A stretch of 64,000 bases of DNA from NCBI RefSeq assembly GCF_026163685.1, contig NZ_JAOXSR010000001.1, positions 124,001 to 188,000 on the forward strand, written 5' to 3'. The stretch's first letter is position 1. Each line of letters begins with the position of its first letter. This DNA is from Oerskovia flava. Its GTDB lineage: Bacteria; Actinomycetota; Actinomycetes; Actinomycetales; Cellulomonadaceae. The notes beneath the pieces are model-generated. The model saw only the letters and a program-made list of their open reading frames with translations, ran no database searches and had not been told where the DNA came from. Positions 34,339 through 42,616 of this stretch are shown here, one piece after another. The translations under genes and the position numbers were made by a program.

Positions 34339-34926
34339 GTGCACCACGACCTGACGCTCCACGGCCCGGGCGTGCGGCTCGAGCCGCTCGACCACACCCG
34401 TGCCCCGGCGCTCGCCGCACTCGTCGACGACGAGCTGTGGGCGGGGATGTCATCCCCGACCCCGCGCGACGTGGACGCCCTGCGCACCTACGTCGACGCC
34501 GCGCTAGCGGCGCCAGGCCGGCTGGCGTTCACCGCCGTCGACGCGGTGAGCGGTGAGGTGCGCGGCAGCACGTCGTTCTACGACCACGAGCCGGGGCTGG
34601 GGCGGGTCGAGATCGGTCATACGTTCTTCGGCCGCCGCTGGTGGGGGACGACGAACAACCCGGCCTGCAAGCTCGCGATGCTCACGCACGCGTTCGAGAC
34701 GTGGGGGCTGCAGCGGGTGGCGCTGCGGGCCGACGCCCGCAACACCCGCTCGACCGCCGCGATCCGCCGGCTGGGCGCCGTCCCGGAGGGGGTGCTGCGC
34801 AGCCACCGCCTCCGGCCCGACGGCACCCGTGGCGACACCGCCTACTTCTCGATCCTCGCCGACGAGTGGCCCGCTGTCCGGGCGTCCCTGGTCGCGCGGC
34901 TGTCCGTCGCGGATTCTCGTCGCTGA
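34339..34926 (+). CDS. GNAT acetyltransferase, RimJ/RimL-like
   Basis: A 195-residue protein of the ribosomal-protein or small-molecule acetyltransferase group. It begins with LHGPGVRLEPLDHT, the usual RimL-type N-terminus, and contains RVEIGHTFFGRRWWGTTNNPACKLAML (part of the acetyl-CoA site) and LQRVALRADARNTRSTAAIRRLGA, followed by GVLRSHRLRPDGTRGDTAYFSIL. This last pattern is diagnostic for the RimJ/RimL family. Its target may be a protein N-terminus or an unknown amine. GTG 34339 is the first start 29 bases after the preceding stop. Confidence 0.82.
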   Translation: MHHDLTLHGPGVRLEPLDHTRAPALAALVDDELWAGMSSPTPRDVDALRTYVDAALAAPGRLAFTAVDAVSGEVRGSTSFYDHEPGLGRVEIGHTFFGRRWWGTTNNPACKLAMLTHAFETWGLQRVALRADARNTRSTAAIRRLGAVPEGVLRSHRLRPDGTRGDTAYFSILADEWPAVRASLVARLSVADSRR

Positions 34927-34994
34927 GGGTCGGTCGGACTCGCTACCCTTCGCCCAGCGCGTCGGACCCACCGGCGCACGAGCAGGAGGCGCCC

Positions 34995-35591
34995 GTGTCC
35001 CAGCCCCACCATCCTGAGCCGAGTCCTGAGCCGATCGCGGCGCCGGGCCCCGGCCCGACGCACGACCTGGGGTTCAGCGCGCCGTACGCCGTGCGCGACG
35101 ACGCGCCGCCACCGGCCGGACCGTCACCCGCGGTCCACTTCCGTCAGCGACCCCTGCCGAACGTCCCTGCGTCCCTGCGCACCGCGCGGCGCCTGCTGAT
35201 CACCATCGGCGTCGTCCTGGCGCTCTCGGTCGTGCTCATGGTGTTCGTCGCCGTCATGGTGGTCGTCAACCGGGGCGCCGACGCTGCGTGGATCCTGGCG
35301 GGCACCGTGTTCGTGGTCCTCGTCAACGGCGCCTTGAGCGCGGTGTTCTTCTGGCTGGCCGGCCCGGTAGGGCGAGGGCGTGTCTGGGCGTGCACGACCG
35401 CGACCTGGCTGATGGTGGGAGCGATCGTGTTCCTCGTCCTCGGCATCTTCTTGGAGGAGGGCAGCGGGATCCTGCTCGACCTCGTTCTCATCGTCCTCGC
35501 AGCCGTGACGCTGCGGACGTTGCGCAGCCAGGTCTCTACCTCCTACTACCGGGGGGTTGCCGAGCACACCGCCGGCCGTGCCCGGTCATGA
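34995..35591 (+). CDS. Membrane protein with proline-rich N-terminus, function unknown
   Basis: A 198-residue protein. Residues 1-65 are hydrophilic and rich in Pro, Ala and His. Four hydrophobic segments follow (about 70-95, 100-122, 132-155 and 158-175), then a short basic tail. The family is not recognised with certainty; the layout resembles small actinobacterial envelope proteins with a disordered cytosolic tail. GTG 34995 has a strong AGGAGG six bases upstream. It overlaps the HtdX gene on the other strand by six bases at the 3' end. Confidence 0.65.
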   Translation: MSQPHHPEPSPEPIAAPGPGPTHDLGFSAPYAVRDDAPPPAGPSPAVHFRQRPLPNVPASLRTARRLLITIGVVLALSVVLMVFVAVMVVVNRGADAAWILAGTVFVVLVNGALSAVFFWLAGPVGRGRVWACTTATWLMVGAIVFLVLGIFLEEGSGILLDLVLIVLAAVTLRTLRSQVSTSYYRGVAEHTAGRARS

Positions 35592-36533
35592 CCTCGGCGT
35601 GACCGCTCCCGTGAGGTGCAGAGTGCCGGAGCGCCCGCTCCAGGCCTGGTAGGTGAACCCGCCCCCGGGCCCGGACGGGCGGATCGCGACGTCGACCGTG
35701 CTCGGCAGCAGCACGGGCTTGGCGAAGCTCACGGTCCAGTCGTAGGTCTCGCCCCGTCCGGTACCGACCTCCGCCAGTGCGCGCGCCGCGGTGTACATGC
35801 CGTGCGCGATGGTGCGGGGGAACCCGAACGCCTTCGCGCCGAGCGCGGAGGTGTGGATCGGGTTGCGGTCGCCGGAGACGGCCGCGTACGCACGACCCGT
35901 CCCGGCGGGCAGGCTCCAGCGCGCGGTGGGCAGCGGCGGGACCCACTCGCCGCGCGCGTCCGGCTCCGTGCCCGGTGCGGAGGACGTGTCAGGCAGGTCG
36001 ACGCCCTTCGCCAGGTACGTCGAGACCCCGCGGTACGCGAGCCCCTCCCCGGGCACCGTCACCTCGGTGACGAGATCCACCTGCGCCCCGCGCCGGTGCG
36101 GGCGCAGGTTCGTCGCGTGCGCCCGCACCTCGAGCTGGTCCCCGAGCCGCACGGGCCGCAGCACGGCGGCAGAGTTCTCCACGTGCACGAGCCCCAGCAG
36201 CGGCAGCGGGAAGTCGCCGCGCACCATCACGGCCGTCGCCAGAGGGAAGGCGAGCACGTGCAGGAACCCGGCCGGCACCCCCGCGGGGTTCCCGGCCGAC
36301 GTCGTGCCCCCGGCCGGCTCCCCGACGACGCGCCGGTAGCGCTCGAGGTGCGCCGCGACGTCGGGCACGGACGTGTCGACGCCCGCGACCCGGTACGTCA
36401 CGTCGGGCAGGACCAGGTCGCCTGCGCCCGAGGACACGGTGCGCCGCACGGCGATCCGGCCCGACGACGCCAGGCCCCGTGCGTAGAGCCCACCGAGCGC
36501 GGGGAGCGCGGGCAGGGTCTCGACGCGCGTCAC
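35586..36533 (-). CDS. MaoC-like enoyl-CoA/3-hydroxyacyl-thioester dehydratase (HtdX-like)
   Basis: A 315-residue double hot-dog protein. The N-terminal half has no catalytic motif. The C-terminal half has YAAVSGDRNPIHTSALGAKAFGFPRTIAHGMYTAARALAE (shown in parts: GDRNPIH is the hydratase-2 motif with Asp and His, AHGMYT follows). Such proteins add water to trans-2-enoyl thioesters. GTG 36533 overlaps the FabG4-like stop (GTGA). The order thiolase, FabG4, HtdX matches genes Rv0241c-Rv0243 of M. tuberculosis in content, so it likely takes part in the same fatty-acid cycle. Confidence 0.85.
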   Translation of the reverse strand: MTRVETLPALPALGGLYARGLASSGRIAVRRTVSSGAGDLVLPDVTYRVAGVDTSVPDVAAHLERYRRVVGEPAGGTTSAGNPAGVPAGFLHVLAFPLATAVMVRGDFPLPLLGLVHVENSAAVLRPVRLGDQLEVRAHATNLRPHRRGAQVDLVTEVTVPGEGLAYRGVSTYLAKGVDLPDTSSAPGTEPDARGEWVPPLPTARWSLPAGTGRAYAAVSGDRNPIHTSALGAKAFGFPRTIAHGMYTAARALAEVGTGRGETYDWTVSFAKPVLLPSTVDVAIRPSGPGGGFTYQAWSGRSGTLHLTGAVTPRS

Positions 36534-37879
36534 CGGCCCACCAGGTTCTGACCGCAGACCCGCAGCACCTGACCGCTCACGCCGGCGGCCGCGGGCGAGG
36601 CGAGGAAGGCGATGGCCTCGGCGACGTCGACCGGCTGACCGCCCTGCTGCAGCGAGCTCGCCCGCCGCGCGACCTCGCGGGCCGCGAACGGGATGGAGGC
36701 CGTCATGTCGGTCTCGATGAAGCCCGGCGCGACCGCGTTGGCGGTGCCGCCGACCTCGCGCAGCAGCCGTGCGGTCGCGCGGGTGTGCCCGATCACGCCG
36801 GCCTTGGAGTACCCGTAGTTCGTCTGCCCGCGGTTGCCCGCGATGCCGCTCGTCGAGGCGAGCGAGACGATGCGGGGCGCGTCGGACAGGCCGTTCGCCC
36901 CGAGCAGGTAGTCGTTGATGCGCAGCTGGGCGAGCAGGTTCACGGCGATGACCGCGTCCCACTTGTCCGGGGACATGTTGGCGAGGAGCTTGTCGCGCAG
37001 GATCCCGGCGTTGTGGACCAGGACGTGCAGGCCGCCGTGGCGTGACCGCGCGTGCTCGAGGATGCGTGCGCCCGCATCCGGTGCGGTGACGTCGAGCTGG
37101 AGCGCGGTGCCCCGGATCTCGTTCGCGACCTTCGCGAGCGCCTCGCCGGCTGCGGGGACGTCGACCACGACGACGGTCGCGCCGTCGCGCGCGAGGGTCC
37201 GGGCGATCGACGCCCCGATGCCCCGCGCGCCACCCGTGACGACGGCGACGCGCCCGGCCAGCGGGCTGTCGTCGGTGGCCGCCGGCGCCTCGGCGGGCCC
37301 GACCTCGAGCAGCTGACCGTCGACGAACGCCGACCGGCCCGAGAGGAAGAAGCGCAGCGCGGCGAGCGCCGACGGGCTGTCGGGGGCGGCGCCGTCGGTG
37401 AGCTGGACGCCGTTGCCGGTGGCCCCGGCCCGGAGCTCCTTGGCGACCGAGCGCAGGAACCCGTCCACGCCCTCGCGGGCGGCGGCGAGCGTGGGGGAGT
37501 CGTCGTCGCCCGCTGCGCGGGAGACCGTGACGACGCGACCGCCGGGCAGGAGCCGGCGCAGCGCTCCGCCGAGGTCCATGACGGGCCCGGAGAGGTCGGC
37601 GGGGCTGGTGATCTCGGTGAGGACGACGACGATCGCGCCCCAGCGCGTGTCGGCGTCGGCGTTCTGCCGCACGTCGAGGTCCCAGCCCAGCAGCGCGTGC
37701 GCGACGTCGTCGGCGGCGTCGGGGACGCCGGGCTTCCCGCCGAGGACGAGCACGGGGCCCGGGACGAGGGGGTCGCCGGCGCGGTAGCGGCGCAGGTGCG
37801 CGGGGCGAGGAAGCCCGAGCTTCTTCGCGACGGTCTTGGTCACGCCGGAGTTGACGGCGGTGAGGTAACGATCAGCCAT
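36530..37879 (-). CDS. Long-form 3-oxoacyl-thioester reductase (FabG4-like SDR)
   Basis: A 449-residue reductase with two Rossmann domains, about 200 residues longer than ordinary FabG. The N-terminal domain (to about residue 205) has PGPVLVLGGKPGVPDAADD and lacks an SDR catalytic set. The C-terminal domain has VAVVTGGARGIGASIARTLA (NAD-binding Gly motif), VLVHNAGILRDKL, a serine in LASTSGIAGNRGQTN, and the catalytic NYGYSKAGV (Tyr-x-x-x-Lys). It reduces 3-oxoacyl thioesters. ATG 37879 lies 20 bases after the thiolase stop, and the stop overlaps the HtdX start. It is transcribed with the thiolase. Confidence 0.88.
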   Translation of the reverse strand: MADRYLTAVNSGVTKTVAKKLGLPRPAHLRRYRAGDPLVPGPVLVLGGKPGVPDAADDVAHALLGWDLDVRQNADADTRWGAIVVVLTEITSPADLSGPVMDLGGALRRLLPGGRVVTVSRAAGDDDSPTLAAAREGVDGFLRSVAKELRAGATGNGVQLTDGAAPDSPSALAALRFFLSGRSAFVDGQLLEVGPAEAPAATDDSPLAGRVAVVTGGARGIGASIARTLARDGATVVVVDVPAAGEALAKVANEIRGTALQLDVTAPDAGARILEHARSRHGGLHVLVHNAGILRDKLLANMSPDKWDAVIAVNLLAQLRINDYLLGANGLSDAPRIVSLASTSGIAGNRGQTNYGYSKAGVIGHTRATARLLREVGGTANAVAPGFIETDMTASIPFAAREVARRASSLQQGGQPVDVAEAIAFLASPAAAGVSGQVLRVCGQNLVGR

Positions 37880-37899
37880 GGTGCGATCCCTTCCGGTGC

Positions 37900-39255
37900 T
37901 CAGGCGCTCTCGATGACGGCGGCGACGCCCAGCCCGCCCGCGGCGCAGACCGAGACGAGGGCGCGTGCCGGGCGGCCGGTCTCGGCCGCGCGCTGCGCGA
38001 CGAGCTTCGCCGCGGTGGCGACGATGCGTCCGCCGGTCGCGGCGAACGGGTGGCCCGCGGCGAGCGAGGAGCCGTTGACGTTGAGGCGCGAGCGGTCGAT
38101 CGCGCCGAGCGCACCGTCGAGGCCGAGCTCGGTGCGGCAGTACTCGTCGTCCTCCCACGCCGCCAGAGTGGTGAGGACGGTCGAGGCGAACGCCTCGTGG
38201 ATCTCGTAGAAGTCGAAGTCGCCGAGCTCCAGGCCCTGCCGGGCGAGGAGCCGCGGCACGGCGTGCGCGGGAGCCATGAGCAGCCCTTCATGGCCGTGGA
38301 CGTAGTCGACCGCCGCGGTCTCGGCGTCGACGACGCGGGCCAGGACGGGCAGGTCCTTCGCCTCGGCCCACGCGCGGGACCCGAGGAGCACGACGGACGC
38401 GCCGTCGGTGAGCGGGGTGGAGTTACCCGCCGTCATGGTCGGCTCGGCGCCGCCGGCGGAGGCGGCGAGCCGCTTGCCGAAGACCGGGGGGAGCGTCGCG
38501 AGCTTCTCGGCCGAGGAGTCCGCGCGCATGTTCTGGTCCTGGGTCAGCCCGCGGAAGGGCGTCACCAGGTCGTCGAAGAAGCCGCCTGCCCAGGCCGCCG
38601 CGAGGTGGTGGTGGCTCGCGAGGGCGATCTCGTCCTGCGCCTCGCGGCTGATGCCCCAGGTCGCGGTCGTGATGGCCTGGTGCTCGCCCATGGACAGGCC
38701 CGTGCGGGGCTCGTCGGTGCGGGGCGTCAGGGGGGCGAGGTCGCCGGGGCGGATCGACGCGAACGCCTTGAGACGCCCGCCGAGGCTCTTCGCGTGGCTC
38801 GCTGCGAGCAGGGCCCGCCGCAGCCCCTCGCCGACGGCGATCGGGGCGTCGGAGACGGTGTCGGAGCCGCCGGCGACGCCCGACTCGATCTGTCCGAGGC
38901 GGATCTTGTTCGAGACCGTCACGACGGCCTCGAGGCCGGTGGCGCACGCCTGCTGGAGGTCGTACGCGGGGGTCTGCGGTGACAGCGACGAGCCCAGCAC
39001 GGACTCGCGCACGAGGTTGAAGTCGCGCGAGTGCTTGAGGACAGCACCGCCGACGACCTCGCCGAGACGTTCGCCCTGCAGCCCGTACCGGGCGACGAGG
39101 CCCTCGAGCGCGGCGGTGAACATGTCCTGGTTGCTCGCGGTGGCGTACTTCCCGCCGGCGCGTGCGAACGGGATGCGGTTGCCGCCGATGATGACGGCGT
39201 CGGTGCCGGGCGTCGTGCTCGTGCTCCGGCCGGGGGACGGCTTGTTGGTGGCCAC
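37900..39255 (-). CDS. Acetyl-CoA C-acyltransferase (thiolase)
   Basis: A 451-residue thiolase. The nucleophile cysteine is in LQQACATGLEAV at about residue 107. The C-terminal histidine is in LAAGHPFAATGGR and the second cysteine in VSVCAAGGLGVAAV. NSTPLTDGASVVLLGS and FYEIHEAFAST are further signatures. It cleaves or forms 3-oxoacyl-CoA; the likely direction (beta-oxidation) depends on the neighbours. GTG 39255 is the first start before the family N-terminus DAVIIGGNRIPFARAGG. It is the first gene of the minus-strand unit and shares its promoter region with the TetR gene. Confidence 0.9.
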   Translation of the reverse strand: MATNKPSPGRSTSTTPGTDAVIIGGNRIPFARAGGKYATASNQDMFTAALEGLVARYGLQGERLGEVVGGAVLKHSRDFNLVRESVLGSSLSPQTPAYDLQQACATGLEAVVTVSNKIRLGQIESGVAGGSDTVSDAPIAVGEGLRRALLAASHAKSLGGRLKAFASIRPGDLAPLTPRTDEPRTGLSMGEHQAITTATWGISREAQDEIALASHHHLAAAWAGGFFDDLVTPFRGLTQDQNMRADSSAEKLATLPPVFGKRLAASAGGAEPTMTAGNSTPLTDGASVVLLGSRAWAEAKDLPVLARVVDAETAAVDYVHGHEGLLMAPAHAVPRLLARQGLELGDFDFYEIHEAFASTVLTTLAAWEDDEYCRTELGLDGALGAIDRSRLNVNGSSLAAGHPFAATGGRIVATAAKLVAQRAAETGRPARALVSVCAAGGLGVAAVIESA

Positions 39256-39337
39256 TTCGCCTGCTCTCTGCTCGCTCCGTCGTCGAGGTCCCGTCGGATG
39301 AGCCGCGCGACCTCGGTGTCCAAGACCCACAGTACCT

Positions 39338-39352
39338 GATACTCTCAGTATC
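39338..39352. promoter_or_regulatory. Palindromic operator in the thiolase/TetR divergent promoter
   Basis: GATACT-CTC-AGTATC is a perfect inverted repeat (6-base arms, 3-base centre). It contains TACTCT (39340-39345), which lies seven bases before the in-frame GTG 39353 and can serve as the -10 of tetR. A minus-strand TACTGT (39334 to 39329) can be the -10 of the thiolase operon. A dimeric TetR bound here would block both promoters. Confidence 0.7.
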
Positions 39353-39433
39353 GTGAGACGGATCACACGGTCTCACGGCGCGCGCCGGCACGGCGCCCGC
39401 ACGACACCGACGTCGGGCACAACGGAGGACAGC

Positions 39434-40168
39434 GTGAGCAGCCCATCGAGCACCACACCGGGCAGAGCGGCGGCCGTCGTCGACGGGCGCTCCACCCGCT
39501 GGGACGACCACCGGGCCGCACGGCGCGCCGAGCTCGTCCGCGCCGCGAGCAAGGCCGTGCACCGCGGTGGACCCGGTGTCTCCATGGACGAGATCGCGGC
39601 CGCGTCGGGGACCTCGAAGTCGATCATCTACCGCTACTTCGACGACAAGACGGGGCTCCAGGTCGCCGTCGGCTCCGCCGTCGTCGGGCGGATGCACGCC
39701 GCGCTGACGCAGGCGGCGGAGGCGGCCGAGACGCCCAAGCGCGCCCTGCACGCCATGGTCGGCGTGTATCTCGAGATGATCGAGAGCTCCCCGAACGTCT
39801 ACTACTTCGTCACCCGCACCGGCTCCATCGCGGGCACCGACCACGCGACGGGCGCCCCCGTCGCCGACGCTCCCCTCGCCGCCTTCCTCGACTCCGTCAC
39901 CCAGCTCGTCGCCGAGCCCTTCGCCCGTGCGACGGACGTGGCGCCCGCCGACGCCGCCGCGTGGGCGGCCGGTGCCGTGGGGTTCGTGCGCGGCGCCGGG
40001 GAGTGGTGGCTGGGCCACCGCGGCCGGCCGGACGCGCCCGACCGCGAGCAGCTCACCGACCGCGTGGGCAACTGGCTGTGGGCCGGCCCCGTCGGCGTCC
40101 TCGGTGAGAACCGTCCCACCTCCCGCCCCGATCCCGACCCCACGACCGTGACAGAGGAGTCCCGATGA
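39434..40168 (+). CDS. TetR-family transcriptional regulator
   Basis: A 244-residue regulator from GTG 39434, which has GGAGG five bases upstream. An in-frame GTG at 39353 would add an Arg/Thr-rich 27 residues. The helix-turn-helix is VSMDEIAAASGTSKSIIYRYFDDKTGL at about residues 48-74 (core MDEIAAASGTSKSIIYRYF). The ligand domain has an aromatic GEWWLGHRGRPD element. The stop overlaps the next ATG as ATGA, so it is translated with the acyl-CoA dehydrogenase/oxidase. By context it senses an acyl-CoA or fatty acid and controls both arms of the cluster. Confidence 0.88.
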   Translation: MSSPSSTTPGRAAAVVDGRSTRWDDHRAARRAELVRAASKAVHRGGPGVSMDEIAAASGTSKSIIYRYFDDKTGLQVAVGSAVVGRMHAALTQAAEAAETPKRALHAMVGVYLEMIESSPNVYYFVTRTGSIAGTDHATGAPVADAPLAAFLDSVTQLVAEPFARATDVAPADAAAWAAGAVGFVRGAGEWWLGHRGRPDAPDREQLTDRVGNWLWAGPVGVLGENRPTSRPDPDPTTVTEESR

Positions 40169-42321
40169 CCACCACCTCGGACCGGCCCGCCGGACCTGGC
40201 GAGCACACCCCCGCTCGCACCCCGCTGCCCGCCCCGACCGACGAGACCGCGACGGTCGACGTCGACGCCCTCTCCCAGCACCTGCTGGGTCGTTGGGCCG
40301 ACCTGCGCGCCGCCGCGCGTGCCACCGCGGGCGAGCCGGAGTTCTGGCGCATCGAGGGCCAGTCGGTGGCCGAGCACCGCGCGCGGGTGCTCGACCAGGT
40401 CAAGGCTCTCGTCCCGCGCAAGCAGGTCTGGCGCGCGTTCCCCGAGCGCCTCGGCGGCGCCGACGACCCGGGCGGCAACCTCGCGGGCTTCGAGGAGCTC
40501 GTGGCCGCCGACCCGTCGTTGCAGATCAAGGCAGGCGTCCAGTGGGGCCTGTTCGCCTCGGCGATCCTGCACCTGGGCAACCCCGACCAGCAGGACCGGC
40601 TGCTCCCGGGCGCGATGGACGTCTCGGTGCCCGGCGCCTTCGCGATGACGGAGACCGGGCACGGCTCCGACGTCGCGAGCATCGCCACGACCGCGACGTA
40701 CGACCCCGACACCGAGGAGTTCGTCCTCCACACCCCGTTCCGCGGAGCGTGGAAGGACTACCTCGGCAACGCAGCCGTGCACGCCACGGCGGCGGTCGTG
40801 TTCGCCCAGCTCGTCACCCGTGGTGTGAACCACGGTGTGCACGCGTTCTACGTCCCGATCCGGGACGCCGACGGCACGCCGACCGACACCGGTGCGTTCC
40901 CGTTCCTGCCGGGCATCGGCGGCGAGGACGACGGGCAGAAGGGCGGCCTCAACGGCGTCGACAACGGCCGGCTGCACTTCGACCAGGTCCGCGTCCCGCG
41001 GGCCGACCTGCTCGCCCGCTACGGCGCGGTCGCCCCCGACGGCACGTACTCGTCGCCCATCGACAGCCCGGGGCGCCGGTTCTTCACCATGCTCGGCTCC
41101 CTCGTGCAGGGCCGCGTCTCGCTCGACGGCGCGGCCGTCACGGCGTCGAAGCTCGGCCTGGCGATCGCCGTGCGCTACGGCAACGAGCGCCGCCAGTTCA
41201 CCGGGGCGTCGTCGACGGAGGAGGTGACGATCCTCGACTACGGGACGCACCAGCACCGGCTCGTCCCGCGCATCGCGGAGGCGTACGCGTCGCACTTCGC
41301 GCACGACCGCCTGCTCGACCTGTTCCACTCGGTGTTCTCCGGCGAGGAGGACACGCCCGAGCAGCGCGAGGACCTCGAGACGACGGCCGCCGCGCTGAAG
41401 GCGACGAGCACCCGCTTCGCGCTCGACACGCTGCAGGAGACGCGCGAGGCGTGCGGCGGCGCGGGGTTCCTCACCGAGAACCGCATCACGAGCCTGCACG
41501 CCGACATGGACGTCTACGCGACCTTCGAGGGCGACAACACGGTCCTGCTGCAGCTCGTGGCGAAGCGGCTGCTCACCGACTACGGCAAGTCGTTCAAGGG
41601 CATCACCCCGGGCCAGATGGCCCGGGTCGTCGTCGAGCGGGCCACCGACGCCGCGCTGCACCGCACCCCGCTCAAGCGTGCGGCGCAGGCGATCTCCGAC
41701 GCCGGCGACCCTCGCCGTGCCGCCGGACAGCTGCGTGACGCCGACACGCAGCGCGCCCTGCTCACGGACCGCGTCGAGACCATGGTCGAGGAGGTCGCGC
41801 TCGCGCTGCGCCCCGCGCAGAAGGCCGACCCCGAGACCGCGGCGCACCTGTTCAACACCCACCAGGTCGAGCTCATCGAGACCGCGAAGGCCCACGCCGA
41901 CCTGCTGCGCTGGGAGGCCTTCACCAAGGCCCTCGAGCTCGTCGAGGACGCCGGCACCCGGCAGGTCCTCACGTGGGTGCGTGACCTCTTCGGCCTCAGC
42001 CTCCTCGAGCGCAACCTCGCGTGGTACCTCGTCAACGGTCGGATGTCCGCGCAGCGGGCGCGGACCGTCACGAGCTACCACCAGCGCGTGGTGGCGCGCC
42101 TGCGCCCCCACGCGCAGGACCTCGTCGACGCCTGGGGCTACGGTCCCGAGCACCTGCGGGCGAAGATCGCGACGGGTGCCGAGAAGGAGCGCCAGGACGA
42201 AGCCCGCGCCCACTACCGCGCCCTGCGCGCGAGCGGGGACGAGCCGGTGAGCGAGAAGTCGCTGCGCGCGAAGATGGGTTCGCGCCTGACGCCCACGCCG
42301 TCCGAGGACGCCTCGGCCTGA
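40165..42321 (+). CDS. Acyl-CoA dehydrogenase/oxidase-family protein, long form
   Basis: A 718-residue flavoenzyme, longer than the common 380-residue dehydrogenases and organised like acyl-CoA oxidases. FAMTETGHGSDVASIATTATYD is the FAD/substrate signature; RRQFTG, HADMDVYATFEGDNTVLLQ and CGGAGFLTENRI (flavin/adenine region) follow, then a helical C-terminal domain of about 250 residues. It would remove hydrogen from acyl-CoA, to oxygen or to an electron carrier; which of these is not decided by the motifs. ATG 40165 overlaps the TetR stop. In M. tuberculosis fadE5 lies next to fadA2-fabG4-htdX, so the association with the divergent operon is conserved in kind. Confidence 0.87.
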   Translation: MTTTSDRPAGPGEHTPARTPLPAPTDETATVDVDALSQHLLGRWADLRAAARATAGEPEFWRIEGQSVAEHRARVLDQVKALVPRKQVWRAFPERLGGADDPGGNLAGFEELVAADPSLQIKAGVQWGLFASAILHLGNPDQQDRLLPGAMDVSVPGAFAMTETGHGSDVASIATTATYDPDTEEFVLHTPFRGAWKDYLGNAAVHATAAVVFAQLVTRGVNHGVHAFYVPIRDADGTPTDTGAFPFLPGIGGEDDGQKGGLNGVDNGRLHFDQVRVPRADLLARYGAVAPDGTYSSPIDSPGRRFFTMLGSLVQGRVSLDGAAVTASKLGLAIAVRYGNERRQFTGASSTEEVTILDYGTHQHRLVPRIAEAYASHFAHDRLLDLFHSVFSGEEDTPEQREDLETTAAALKATSTRFALDTLQETREACGGAGFLTENRITSLHADMDVYATFEGDNTVLLQLVAKRLLTDYGKSFKGITPGQMARVVVERATDAALHRTPLKRAAQAISDAGDPRRAAGQLRDADTQRALLTDRVETMVEEVALALRPAQKADPETAAHLFNTHQVELIETAKAHADLLRWEAFTKALELVEDAGTRQVLTWVRDLFGLSLLERNLAWYLVNGRMSAQRARTVTSYHQRVVARLRPHAQDLVDAWGYGPEHLRAKIATGAEKERQDEARAHYRALRASGDEPVSEKSLRAKMGSRLTPTPSEDASA

Positions 42322-42325
42322 GCCA

Positions 42326-42361
42326 CCTCGGCGCCGAAGCGGAGCGGTACCGCTGCCGAGG
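42326..42361 (+). terminator. Hairpin after the acyl-CoA dehydrogenase gene
   Basis: CCTCGGC (42326-42332) pairs with GCCGAGG (42355-42361), and the 12-base palindrome AGCGGTACCGCT (42343-42354) lies inside. There is no T-run, so a terminator role is likely but not certain. Confidence 0.4.
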
Positions 42362-42480
42362 AACCCGGAGCCCGCCACCGGGTGCGACGTCCACCAGCCG
42401 TCGCCCCCGGGGGCGGGCGCTGCCGTGCGCCCGCCCCAGCCCGCCGCAGGTCGGCGCCGTCCACCCGTGGACGCGGGGGA

Positions 42481-42486
42481 TACGAT
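42481..42486 (+). promoter_or_regulatory. Candidate -10 element of the FO synthase operon
   Basis: TACGAT lies about 130 bases before GTG 42617, so the transcript would have a leader of about 125 bases. The leader holds a GGGCC/GGCCC-type hairpin (42509-42530), but I recognise no riboswitch class. The stretch 42362-42480 shows nothing else. Confidence 0.4.
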
Positions 42487-42616
42487 GGGTGACGAGTCAG
42501 CACAGATAGGGCCTGGACTTGGGCCCTCCTCTCCGTGAGGCACCCCGCAGCATCGCCATCCCGCACCCGCGCGCCCTGCGCGCCGCGGAGCACCGCCGTG
42601 CGACCCCGGAGGCCCC

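Noticed and set aside
42362-42480. A GGAACCCGGAGCCCGCCACC-like stretch resembling part of a cobalamin riboswitch
   Set aside because: The order of the conserved boxes is wrong and the characteristic core is missing. It is better explained by GC-rich hairpins.
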